From a bacterium (GTDB lineage: Bacteria > SM23-81 > DAOVCL01), in assembly GCA_029932675.1 (NCBI GenBank), contig JAOZPP010000002.1:1-64000 (forward strand): a DNA stretch of 64,000 nt, written 5' to 3'. Positions 26,051 through 34,074 of the stretch are shown piece after piece (position 1 is the stretch's first letter; each line of letters opens with the position of its first letter). The position numbers and the translations under genes were made by a program. The notes under the pieces are model-generated. The model did not search any database. It saw only the letters and a list, made by a program, of their open reading frames with translations, and was not told the origin of the DNA.

Positions 26051-29023
26051 ATGGAAAGACTTGAAGAGCTAATTAAATTGGCCAGCGATTATCAAAGCCG
26101 CGGGAAGTTCTCCCAGGCGATAGGACTTTACCAGAAGGCTCTTAAGAAGGCAAATCCTGAGGAGAAGGCAAGGATTAAGAGGGATTTGGCCCTTTGTTAT
26201 CTGCGGAGTGGAGAGCTTGATTTAGCCCTCAAAGAGGTAAGGCAAGCAGAGGAGAGCTTTGCTCAGTTGGGAGATAAGATAGAATTGGCCAAAACACGGC
26301 TGCTTCTCACCAGGGTATTACTGGAGATGGGAAAGAGTGAAGAGGCCAAGGCTCTCAGTATGACGCTTTATGAATCCTATAAGGGGACAGCTCAGCATAA
26401 AATTGTAGGGCTTTCTCAAAAGTTCATTGGCCGAGCATTTGCTCAGTTGGGGGATTATGGGCAGGCAAGGAAATTCCTCCAGGATAGCCTGTCCACATTC
26501 CGTCGTGCAGATGATGAAGGGGAAATGTTGATTGTCTATAACTACCTTGCCAATGTAGACTTCTCCATTTCTGATTACAAACAGGCTCTTGTGAATTTAG
26601 AGGAAGGCTTGAGCATTGCTCGAAAGAGAGGGAACAGGCGAAATGAAGCCTTTATTTTGGGTAATACCGGATTGATATTTCGCAAGTTAGGGAAATGGTC
26701 GAAGGCAGAAGGTTATTTGTGCTCAAGTTTGAAGCTCTACGAGGGGCTAAATGACGCTTTGGAAATTGTTAGGGCGCTCATCTCTTATGGACGTCTGAAG
26801 GTTCTCCAAAGGAACCTTGATCGCTCAGAGGATCTGTTGAATAGAGCCTTAGCCCTGGCTCAAGAGCACGGCTACGAGAGGGAGAAGGCCTTGAGCCTTG
26901 AATCCCTGGGAGATGTGGCCAAGGAAAGGGGAAACCTTAAGCTCGCCAGGGAGTATTACCAGAAGACATTGGACATAGGGAGAAAGCTGGGGCAAAAGGA
27001 CATCATCAATCAGGTTCAAAGGAGGAGGGCAGAGCTTTTCCTGATGGAAGGTGAGAACCTAAAAGCCTCCAAATGTTGTGAGGAAGCGTTGGAAATTTCT
27101 CGATCCCTGGGGGACAGGTTTGAAGAAGGTTGTTGTTACAGGGTTCAGGCCTTGGTCTCTGAAGCCCAGGGAGATCCTGATGGGGCCAAGGCAAGTTTTC
27201 AGGAAGCGATCAGGATTCTAAGGTCCATAGAGGATAGGTTTGAGCTGGGCATAACATTATTGGAGCAAGGCAGATTCACCGCTTCTGTCCTCAAGGACAG
27301 GGATCTGGGGTCAAACCTCCTTCAGGAGGCTGACCGCCTCTTCTCTGAGATAGGGCCTGGATGCCAATACTACCGTGGTCTGGTCAAGCTGCAAATGGCC
27401 AAGGTGGAGATGGCCTTCTCCCGCTCCAATGAAGCTTTAAACCTCCTCACTCAGGCTGAAGCCATATTCGGGGAGTTGGGGGAGAGAGGTGCTCAAGATG
27501 AGGCAGCAAAGCTCCGCCTGGAGGTGGAGGGCCGGCTTAGCAGGGCCACAGATTCCGAGGAGAACCCCTACCTGCTCCTCAAGGAGCTATCCCGCAAGCC
27601 AACATCTGAGGCTGGGTTGAGAAATCATCTAAAAACCCTCCTCCATACCATTGCCCAGAGAGTTGGGGCAGATCAAGGGTTTGTGGCCTACAGAGACACT
27701 GATGGTCTAAAAGTGGCGGAGAGGGTGAAGTTGAGGAAGGAAGAAGCAGAGAAGGCATTGTATCTATTGGCCTCTGATACACTTGAGCCAGGGAAGCTTA
27801 CAGTCAAGCTCTCTGCTCAGGGGAGGTTCTCTCCTCTCAGGGTAGGGGCATTTATGGTTATGCCCTTAGGATTAAGGGATAGGTTGGATGGCATATTTTA
27901 TCTGGCCCAAAAGCCTGATCGGGGAGGGTGGAGGAAGGAGGATGTGCAATTCTTTGTGGCTGCCTCCGAGCATATCCACAGGATAGTTACTGACCTGAGG
28001 GTAGAGGGCTTAGAGGTAGAGAATCTAATTCTGAGGGCCTATCAAACAGCGGATAGGTATGGCTTCCCCCGGTTGATTACCAATGACCAAAAGATGAAAG
28101 AGGTTCTCAGGATAGTAGATAAGATAAAGGACGCATTGGGGGCGATCCTTGTGATCGGGGAGTCGGGAACCGGCAAAGAGATTGTCTCGAGACTGATTCA
28201 TTACAGCAGTTTCCGGAAGGAGATGCCCTTTATGGCTATAAATTGTGCCAATATGTCTGATAACCTCTTGGAGTCAGAGCTTTTTGGCCATGAAAGGGGT
28301 GCCTTCACCGATGCCAAGACCCAACACAAGGGGTTGTTTGAAATAGCCGATGGGGGGACGGTATTTCTGGATGAGATAGGCGATTTGAGCCCTCGTCTTC
28401 AGCCCAAACTTTTGAGGTTCTTAGAGACGAAGAGCTTCAGGAGGGTTGGGGGGACAAAGGATATCAAGGTGGATGTCAGGGTAATAGCCGCCACGAACAA
28501 GGATCTGCACGTAATGGTGGAAAGTGGTAAATTCAGCGATGCTCTCTTCTACCGTTTGAATTGTTTTACCATAGAGCTTCCTCCATTACGGCAGAGGAGA
28601 GGGGATATACCTTTGCTGGCAAACTATTTCTTAGAAAGGTCAAATCAAACCAGTCACACCAGGATAACACCTGAGGCGATGGAGATGTTGGTGGAGCGAG
28701 AATATCCAGGAAATATTCGGGAGCTGGAGAACCTAATCATCAATGCTGTAACCTTGGCAGATGGAGATGTGATAACCGCAGATTTGGTGGAGGAGGGTGA
28801 GAAGGTTGCTGGGGAAAGTGAAGGTGGGAAGGGGCTGCTAAAGGAGAGTGTGGGTAGTTTTGAAAGGGACTTAATTAGAAAGGCTCTGGCGAAGCATGGT
28901 GGGAACAGGACAAGGACAGCGGAGTATCTGGGGCTCAGCAGGCGAGGTTTACTGAAGAAGATGGCCAAATACAATATCGTAGAGGAGACAAGTATGAACA
29001 AACGTTCTCAATGGTGTCAATAG
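26051..29023 (+). CDS. TPR-GAF-AAA+(sigma54-type)-Fis transcriptional regulator
   Basis: The 990-residue protein has four parts. Residues 1-490 are about eleven tetratricopeptide repeats. Residues 515-665 look like a GAF sensor domain. The AAA+ domain of sigma54 activators follows at 680-905, with Walker A GESGTGKE at 703-710, VFLDEIGD as Walker B and RRVGGTKDIKVDVRVIAATN as sensor I. The C-terminus is a Fis-type helix-turn-helix (GGNRTRTAEYLGLSRRGLLKK). The loop that touches sigma54 reads GAFTDA (750-755) rather than GAFTGA. This may weaken or abolish sigma54 activation, or alter it. The ribosome site is AGGAAGAAG. The gene lies between a small secreted protein and a sigma54-like promoter leading into a structured RNA, which is a natural candidate target. 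Confidence 0.92.
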   Translation: MERLEELIKLASDYQSRGKFSQAIGLYQKALKKANPEEKARIKRDLALCYLRSGELDLALKEVRQAEESFAQLGDKIELAKTRLLLTRVLLEMGKSEEAKALSMTLYESYKGTAQHKIVGLSQKFIGRAFAQLGDYGQARKFLQDSLSTFRRADDEGEMLIVYNYLANVDFSISDYKQALVNLEEGLSIARKRGNRRNEAFILGNTGLIFRKLGKWSKAEGYLCSSLKLYEGLNDALEIVRALISYGRLKVLQRNLDRSEDLLNRALALAQEHGYEREKALSLESLGDVAKERGNLKLAREYYQKTLDIGRKLGQKDIINQVQRRRAELFLMEGENLKASKCCEEALEISRSLGDRFEEGCCYRVQALVSEAQGDPDGAKASFQEAIRILRSIEDRFELGITLLEQGRFTASVLKDRDLGSNLLQEADRLFSEIGPGCQYYRGLVKLQMAKVEMAFSRSNEALNLLTQAEAIFGELGERGAQDEAAKLRLEVEGRLSRATDSEENPYLLLKELSRKPTSEAGLRNHLKTLLHTIAQRVGADQGFVAYRDTDGLKVAERVKLRKEEAEKALYLLASDTLEPGKLTVKLSAQGRFSPLRVGAFMVMPLGLRDRLDGIFYLAQKPDRGGWRKEDVQFFVAASEHIHRIVTDLRVEGLEVENLILRAYQTADRYGFPRLITNDQKMKEVLRIVDKIKDALGAILVIGESGTGKEIVSRLIHYSSFRKEMPFMAINCANMSDNLLESELFGHERGAFTDAKTQHKGLFEIADGGTVFLDEIGDLSPRLQPKLLRFLETKSFRRVGGTKDIKVDVRVIAATNKDLHVMVESGKFSDALFYRLNCFTIELPPLRQRRGDIPLLANYFLERSNQTSHTRITPEAMEMLVEREYPGNIRELENLIINAVTLADGDVITADLVEEGEKVAGESEGGKGLLKESVGSFERDLIRKALAKHGGNRTRTAEYLGLSRRGLLKKMAKYNIVEETSMNKRSQWCQ

Positions 29024-29060
29024 AAGTTGACAGTTACAACTTTTTATAGAAGAGGTGGTT

Positions 29061-29129
29061 ATGGATATAGGGGGAAATGGTGTGAACAAAAGGGCCGATA
29101 GAACCACCTTTGTTAATAAGGAGAGATAA
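29061..29129 (+). CDS. Candidate 22-residue micro-ORF with sequestered ribosome site
   Basis: An ATG follows AGAGGTGG (29051-29058) with good spacing and opens 22 codons (MDIGGNGVNKRADRTTFVNK, then ER) ending in TAA. The ribosome site itself, AGGTGGTT (29053-29060), is exactly complementary to AACCACCT (29102-29109) within the ORF, so the mRNA could fold to hide its start. It lies 37 bases after the TPR regulator. Whether it is translated is unknown. Confidence 0.3.
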   Translation: MDIGGNGVNKRADRTTFVNKER

Positions 29130-29169
29130 GTTTTAAAAATATTTTAGTTAAGTAACGATTTGTGGATCA

Positions 29170-29204
29170 GCCACTTAAGAAATTAAGTGGCTTTTTATTT
29201 TTTT
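29170..29204 (+). terminator. Rho-independent terminator
   Basis: A perfect 9-base stem GCCACTTAA/TTAAGTGGC with a GAAA tetraloop is followed by 13 bases that are all T except one A. It ends the transcript of the TPR regulator and micro-ORF. Confidence 0.92.
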
Positions 29205-29214
29205 CTGTCCATTC

Positions 29215-29230
29215 TGGCACGTTTTTTGTC
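29215..29230 (+). promoter_or_regulatory. Sigma54-like (-24/-12) promoter
   Basis: TGGCAC (29215-29220), five bases, then TTGT (29226-29229) matches the TGGCAC-N5-TTGC consensus except for the final C. Transcription would start near 29241, two bases before the first pairing strand of the structured region. An A+T-rich stretch (29130-29160) lies upstream. The encoded AAA+ regulator next door makes the match more credible. Confidence 0.45.
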
Positions 29231-29240
29231 TTATGTCTGA

Positions 29241-29693
29241 ATGTCTCCGCTTGTCCGTGGCTTGGGCGGGCAGGGGAACCGGTGCTGCCTTCTTTGGTGG
29301 TTGGAGGCAGCATTTGGGAAAGATTGAAGTGTCAGAACAGAGGTTCTGACACCAAAATAGCGGAGACGCCCGTAGGCTCTCCCCTGCCTGCCCCTCCGAT
29401 AGGGAACGTGAATGACCCAAATTACATCGAGGTGGCAGAATCCCGGTTCTGCCACCCACTACCTACCTGCCCTGACGGAAGATGGAAAAGAGGCAAGCGA
29501 GAGCCGGTAGAGTGTGGCCCGATAATCTCCTTGTGGTCCCCCGGGAGATTATCGGTGATGTCATGCCGTAGGATGAGTGGCCACTACGGAATTCCTGTTG
29601 CCCTTGCAGCCTCAACAACCTGGCGGGCCTCATTGGGCCTCTGGGGCCCGCTAGGGCTTCTTTAACTAGGTGGCTGAATATCGATTCAGCCAA
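29241..29693 (+). ncRNA. Hairpin- and pseudoknot-rich noncoding region, possible structured RNA
   Basis: Perfect or near-perfect pairings follow one another. Strand A GTCTCCGCT (29243-29251) pairs with 29359-29367, and strand B GGGCGGGCAGGGGA (29264-29277) pairs with 29380-29393 with one G-U. The order A-B-A'-B' is a pseudoknot with 12-base crossing loops. Enclosed are hairpins 29283-29290/29305-29312 (8 bp) and 29329-29338/29343-29352 (10 bp). Further hairpins are 29431-29440/29447-29456 (10 bp), 29519-29530/29544-29555 (12 bp), the palindrome AGTGGCCACT near 29575, GCGGGCC/GGCCCGC near 29623-29652, and 29671-29679/29684-29692 (9 bp). No known RNA family (RNase P, tmRNA, 6S, SRP) was recognised. 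Clustered REP-type palindromes are the main alternative. Confidence 0.45.
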
Positions 29694-29709
29694 CAGAAAA
29701 GAGGAGAAA

Positions 29710-29883
29710 ATGGTTGACTTTGAACCAGAAAAACCCTTAGATTCTGAGGAAGAAAAAGAATGCGAAACTGGTAATCTAAAAGGGAAATTGCTGATAAAGA
29801 CAATAAGAAGATTAGGGAAGTTTGTCAAAACCTTTTTCTCCGAAGATGAAGAGCATTGGAGAAAAGATTTTGATGATTGGTGA
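29710..29883 (+). CDS. Small acidic protein, 57 residues
   Basis: An ATG preceded by GAGGAGA (29701-29707) opens 58 codons including the TGA stop. The product begins MVDFEPEKPLDSEEEKE, has a basic helical middle (KLLIKTIRRLGKFVKTFF) and an acidic end (SEDEEHWRKDFDDW). There is no signal peptide and no recognised family. Good ribosome site, amphipathic design and position right after the structured region favour a real gene. It could be the first product of the sigma54-like promoter, with the hairpins as its leader. It is followed 64 bases later by a barrel-like protein gene. Confidence 0.5.
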   Translation: MVDFEPEKPLDSEEEKECETGNLKGKLLIKTIRRLGKFVKTFFSEDEEHWRKDFDDW

Positions 29884-29947
29884 GTGGTCTGCAGGAGATA
29901 GCACCATACCATAGTTGGAAAGGAATCTTTCGACAATGGAGGTTAAA

Positions 29948-30586
29948 ATGTCAAAAAAGGTAACTTTAACTGTTATATTTTGTTGGTACTTGGGAGTTTT
30001 AACTTTCCTATCACAACCGGCATCTCTAAGAGGCCAAGGTTTGGCTCTTAAGGTGAGGATAAAAGGTGGAGTGGAGTTTAACAGAAACGAGAAGGCTGGA
30101 TTGAAATCCTGCAACCCTTTCCTTCTCGGGGGCGGAATAGAGATTGCAGGGTTAATTCCAGGTTTTAACCTGGAGGCAGGCATTGGATACTCTTCCAAAG
30201 GGTATTTGGATTATACGTTTGGAGAGCTTTGGCAAAAATATAGGACGAAGATCGACTACGATCACCTGTCCACAAATTGCACCATTAGGACCAACCGATT
30301 CCTCGCCTTTGGGCCCATTGAAACCTATTGGGGACTTGGAGGAGCGGTCCACTACTTTTGGATAAGCCATAAGATCTTGGATAACACCTCTTTCGTTCCT
30401 CCCACGAATTGGAAGAGATACTATCACAGGTTGGCGATTGAAGGGGTGGTTGGATTGAATTTCGATATACCCAACTTACCTCTCGGGCTTTTCTTAGAAG
30501 GCAGTTTCTCTCACCTTTTCGCCAAGGAGGGTGAGTTCAGAAATTTCCCCGCTCTCTACTCAGGGATAACGCTTAAACTTAGGTAA
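29948..30586 (+). CDS. Probable outer-membrane beta-barrel protein
   Basis: The 212-residue product starts with a signal peptide (to about residue 30, ending near SLRGQG). The rest alternates short amphipathic strands and turns (GGGIEIAGLIPGFNLEAGIGY, GPIETYWGLGGAVHYFW, NLPLGLFLEGSFSHLF) and ends in the strand YSGITLKLR, as expected of an 8-10-stranded barrel of the OmpX/porin-like group. The start is ATG 29948, since TGGAGG (about 29937-29942) is correctly spaced; upstream in-frame starts at 29915 and 29936 lack this. It ends seven bases before the TolB-like lipoprotein gene. No precise family or function is recognised. Confidence 0.65.
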   Translation: MSKKVTLTVIFCWYLGVLTFLSQPASLRGQGLALKVRIKGGVEFNRNEKAGLKSCNPFLLGGGIEIAGLIPGFNLEAGIGYSSKGYLDYTFGELWQKYRTKIDYDHLSTNCTIRTNRFLAFGPIETYWGLGGAVHYFWISHKILDNTSFVPPTNWKRYYHRLAIEGVVGLNFDIPNLPLGLFLEGSFSHLFAKEGEFRNFPALYSGITLKLR

Positions 30587-30592
30587 TAACAA

Positions 30593-31639
30593 ATGAAAAC
30601 CTCATCAGTTTTTAAGCTCATCTGCCTTATAGGGGCAGTGGCACTACTTGGTGGTTGTTGCAAGAAGCCAACAAAGAGTAAGCCTGACTGTGAACAACAT
30701 ATCCTTTTTAGAACCCCTTTTCCCTCTCAATCTTATCACACAGAGATTTGTATTATCTGTCCAGATGGTACCAACCAGAGACGGTTAACTCACACAGAAG
30801 AGGAGTATTATTGTGATTATGCTTCCTGGTCTCCTGATGGGATGAAGATCCTCTTCCACAGAGGGTTGTTGATAAAAAAGGAAGTAACCGAAGGGGCTTC
30901 CATCTGGATAATGGATGCCACCGGATCCAATCAGAGAAAGCTGGTGGATGAAGGTTCTTTCCCCCTCTTCTCTCCTGGTGGCTCCAAGATAACTTATGTG
31001 GAAAATAGAGAGCAGCTTAAGGTGATGAATACAGATGGATCGGACATTAAAGACCTAACTGAAGTATATTTCGGCTTAGGAAAATCCTGTTATTCCTGGT
31101 CTCCTGACGGTTCCCAATTGGTTTATGTAAGATCTAGCCGGGAACTCTATAAGGTAAACTCCGATGGTTCAGATAGTCGAAAAATTATTGAACTTCAAGG
31201 GAGGGTTTGTGAACCAGCCTGGTCACCCGATGGGTCTAAAATAGCATTCTCTTCGCTCTCCCCCGATACTGGTAACCATGACATTTATGTTGTGGACCCT
31301 GCTGGAGCTGAACTCCAGCGGCTCACATATCTTCGGACATCAGATAGTTGTCCAGTTTGGTCACCAGATGGTACCAGAATTTTATTTCATGTGTTTGATC
31401 CCAAAAAGGATACTTATGAACTATGGCTAATGAATGAGGACGGTTCCAATCAACACAAGCTTTATGAAAGCCCGATAACTATGGGGGGTCTTGATTTCTC
31501 CTGGAGTCCAGATGGCACTAAAATAACTTTTTCCCGTGCAGGTTGGGTTGATGTCGAACCTGAGCTCTACATAATGAACTCTGATGGAACTGGGAAAAGA
31601 TTTTTAACAAACGGTTCTCAACCTTTATGGCAGCCTTAA
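30593..31639 (+). CDS. Lipoprotein with TolB-like WD40/PD40 propeller
   Basis: The 348-residue protein begins with a lipoprotein signal peptide: a hydrophobic core then LLGGC with the lipidated Cys at residue 22, followed by CKKPTKS. The mature part consists of six or seven PD40-type blades, each with a core like SWSPDGMKILF, AWSPDGSKIAF, VWSPDGTRILF or SWSPDGTKITF, typical of TolB-like propellers. TolB itself has an extra N-terminal domain that is absent here, so this is a propeller lipoprotein rather than TolB. It probably works at the outer membrane in binding a protein or glycan partner. It is seven bases after the barrel gene and likely cotranscribed with it. Confidence 0.85.
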   Translation: MKTSSVFKLICLIGAVALLGGCCKKPTKSKPDCEQHILFRTPFPSQSYHTEICIICPDGTNQRRLTHTEEEYYCDYASWSPDGMKILFHRGLLIKKEVTEGASIWIMDATGSNQRKLVDEGSFPLFSPGGSKITYVENREQLKVMNTDGSDIKDLTEVYFGLGKSCYSWSPDGSQLVYVRSSRELYKVNSDGSDSRKIIELQGRVCEPAWSPDGSKIAFSSLSPDTGNHDIYVVDPAGAELQRLTYLRTSDSCPVWSPDGTRILFHVFDPKKDTYELWLMNEDGSNQHKLYESPITMGGLDFSWSPDGTKITFSRAGWVDVEPELYIMNSDGTGKRFLTNGSQPLWQP

Positions 31640-31731
31640 ACAAGAGGAGGTGATTGGCGATGAGATGAGTTTTTCAGGGAAAAGGGGAGGAGGAGTTATT
31701 TTCAACCTTTAACCTACATAAGGGGGTTAAG

Positions 31732-33759
31732 ATGTTGAAAAGGAACATCTTAATTACTCTGCTGGCCTTATTTTGCCCGCTTCTTGCCTTTAGTGAGGGT
31801 TTTTCTCAAACCCGTTGGATTACCGTATTTGATAGGTATGGGAACCCATTGAGGGTCGAGGAGAATATCCTCACTGGGGCAGCACACAGGGTTTGGGATA
31901 TACCTGTAAACATCAGCAGATATGGAGCCGAGGTCTCTCAGCTTACGGAGGAGAACATCGAGATTGTCTGCCGTAGTTTCCTGGCCGATTATCAGGATGT
32001 GATAAAGATCAAGCCTCAAGATTTAGTTCTCAAGCGGGCAAGGCACAGCCATAAGAATTGGTATATCCACTTCCAGCAGAGCTATGAGGGCATACCCGTA
32101 TATAGGACTCCGGTTGGCTTCACCATAAACAGATGGGGCAAGATCCCTCTTTTGGGGGCAGACATCTATCCCCAAATCTCGGTCTCAACTTCGCCCACCA
32201 TCTCCCAAAAGCAGGCAATAGAGATAGCAGAGGGAGCATTCAGAACAGCAGAGATGGATTCCGTTACGGTATTGAACGATGTATCCCTTATGGTCTATCC
32301 CCGGTTGGCAGATTCCATAAGCTACTACTTGGTCTACCAGATCAATCTCCTTTCTGATGATCCGCTGAAGGAGTGGATTTACTTTGTGGACGCCCACAAT
32401 GGGGAGATTATCTATAACCAAAATGCCCTTCTGGAGGGTGACTGGAGGAACTATGGCTGGGTCAACTGGCACTATTGGCCAGAGCACTATTATGATTCCG
32501 AGCACAACGGTGGTGGTCTAAATGGAGTCACAGTTAGGGTGGTAAATATTGGTGGGCAGACAGTGGGTCAAGATCAGACAAACACCAACGGCTATTACAG
32601 CATCAACTGGTCTGGTGCTGGCACAGCCCTTTACTACCTCCACGGGTCGAAGAAGCTTTCTCTATCCAGTTCCTGGGTTAAAATCACCAATGCTGAGACT
32701 AAAACCTATAGCTACGGGCCTTTCTTTCCCTCCACCTCCTACCGCCATGACTGGAGTTGGGCAACAGATGAGACAAATGTCTACTACCATGTCAACTTTA
32801 TTCACACCTTCTTTAAGATTCCTCCCTTTAACTATAACGAGATGGACTATCAGATGCAAGCTAAAGTCCATGCTGGTGATGGCTATAATGGTGCCTCTAA
32901 TGGAGTTAATATATTCTTCGGTTCCCAAGGAGATATGTATTGGGCTCGTTCCAGTGACGTCGTTTACCACGAATATACCCATTGTGTGGTGTATCACTTA
33001 TATCATATGCATTTCATAGATGATGGTAATAGACGAGGCCAGGATTATGCTATGGACGAGGGATTCGCAGACTACTTTGCCTGCACCATTAACGATGATC
33101 CGATTCAAGGGGAATCAGTTGGGGTAAATAGAAATCTGGACAACAATCTAAGTTTTCCGGAGGATACAACTGGCGAAGGCCATCATGATGGTCAGATAAT
33201 AGGCGGAGCCTGCTGGGATATGAGGGAGAGCTTAGGGGATACCATGGCGAATATTCTGATTTTCAAAGCTCTCTGGTGGGAACCTCAAGCCAATAACTTC
33301 AATGACTTTGGGGGGAATATCCTTTTGGCTGATGATGACCGATATGGCGATGGCGACATTGGCAATGGAACTCCTCATGAAGGCCAGATAAATGCTGCCT
33401 TTGAAGCCCATGGGATTGAACCCACAGTGGTCGGGGTTGACGAGTGGCAGTCCTCTTCCACCGCCCCGTATTCTTTTTATCTGGCTCAGAACTGTCCTAA
33501 TCCATTTAACCCCACGACCGCTATCCGGTACCAACTGCCAGCCATTACCAGTCAGCAGTCGGCGGTAAGCTTAAAGATTTACAACATTTTGGGGCAGGAA
33601 GTAAGAACCTTGGTAGAGGAGAAACAGGCTCCAGGCGAATATTCAGTGGAATGGGATGGAAGGGACAATGCGGACAGAGACTTACCCAGTGGAATATACA
33701 TATACCGGATTCAGGCGGGAAGCTTCTCTCAAGCAAGGAGAATGGTTCTCCTGAAATAA
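31732..33759 (+). CDS. Secreted gluzincin metallopeptidase with FTP propeptide and FlgD/T9SS-type C-terminal domain
   Basis: The 675-residue protein has a signal peptide (to about residue 25) and an N-terminal FTP-type propeptide region (about 45-230) of the thermolysin/fungalysin type. A short carboxypeptidase-regulatory-like segment follows (GLNGVTVRVVNIGG). The catalytic domain has HEYTH (HEXXH zinc motif) near residue 412 and a downstream DEGFADYF supplying the third ligand Glu. The last 95 residues are a FlgD-like sorting domain with NCPNPFNPTTAIRYQLP and IYNILGQEVRTL, and end in YIYRIQAGSFSQARRMVLL. This domain is the address label of type IX-like secretion in FCB bacteria and is strong taxonomic evidence. 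A terminator follows the stop. Confidence 0.92.
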   Translation: MLKRNILITLLALFCPLLAFSEGFSQTRWITVFDRYGNPLRVEENILTGAAHRVWDIPVNISRYGAEVSQLTEENIEIVCRSFLADYQDVIKIKPQDLVLKRARHSHKNWYIHFQQSYEGIPVYRTPVGFTINRWGKIPLLGADIYPQISVSTSPTISQKQAIEIAEGAFRTAEMDSVTVLNDVSLMVYPRLADSISYYLVYQINLLSDDPLKEWIYFVDAHNGEIIYNQNALLEGDWRNYGWVNWHYWPEHYYDSEHNGGGLNGVTVRVVNIGGQTVGQDQTNTNGYYSINWSGAGTALYYLHGSKKLSLSSSWVKITNAETKTYSYGPFFPSTSYRHDWSWATDETNVYYHVNFIHTFFKIPPFNYNEMDYQMQAKVHAGDGYNGASNGVNIFFGSQGDMYWARSSDVVYHEYTHCVVYHLYHMHFIDDGNRRGQDYAMDEGFADYFACTINDDPIQGESVGVNRNLDNNLSFPEDTTGEGHHDGQIIGGACWDMRESLGDTMANILIFKALWWEPQANNFNDFGGNILLADDDRYGDGDIGNGTPHEGQINAAFEAHGIEPTVVGVDEWQSSSTAPYSFYLAQNCPNPFNPTTAIRYQLPAITSQQSAVSLKIYNILGQEVRTLVEEKQAPGEYSVEWDGRDNADRDLPSGIYIYRIQAGSFSQARRMVLLK

Positions 33760-33785
33760 CTCCCTGACCCGAATCCGGCAATTGA

Positions 33786-33821
33786 CAGAGGCCACCAGCA
33801 ATGGTGACCTCTGCTCTTTTT
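33786..33821 (+). terminator. Rho-independent terminator after the metallopeptidase
   Basis: CAGAGGCCACC (33786-33796) pairs with GGTGACCTCTG (33803-33813) with one mismatch and a 6-base loop, followed by CTCTTTTT. Confidence 0.8.
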
Positions 33822-33954
33822 AAAAATAGGGAAATCCGTTTGTCTTGTCAAGGTCTAAGTTGAAAAGCTGAAGGAAGTGTGGGTAGATGACTGGGGAGAT
33901 AAGACCCAGATGGTTGAGATGGAGGCGGCATTTTGACCAAGGCTCCATAATCTG

Positions 33955-33982
33955 TTGACAAAGTAGATAGGGTTGCTATATT
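33955..33982 (+). promoter_or_regulatory. Sigma70 promoter of the alcohol dehydrogenase gene
   Basis: A perfect -35 TTGACA (33955-33960) and TATATT (33977-33982) have a 16-base spacer, about 90 bases before the ATG. Confidence 0.7.
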
Positions 33983-34074
33983 ATCAGTAAACCTACCCTT
34001 CCGAAATCCTAAGGTTAAGTGCCGAAAACTTAACCTGGGTTGTGCACAAAGCGAAGAAAGGAGCCTGGGCTGAA

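Noticed and set aside
29241..29460. RNase P RNA or tmRNA as an explanation of the pseudoknot
   Set aside because: None of the conserved core sequences was seen: no RNase P GAAAGTCC-type block, no tmRNA tag ORF ending in ALAA, no tRNA-like ends.
29162..29665. A 167-codon open frame on the + strand across the hairpin region
   Set aside because: It runs through the terminator T-run and every palindrome, has no ribosome site, and its translation looks compositionally random.
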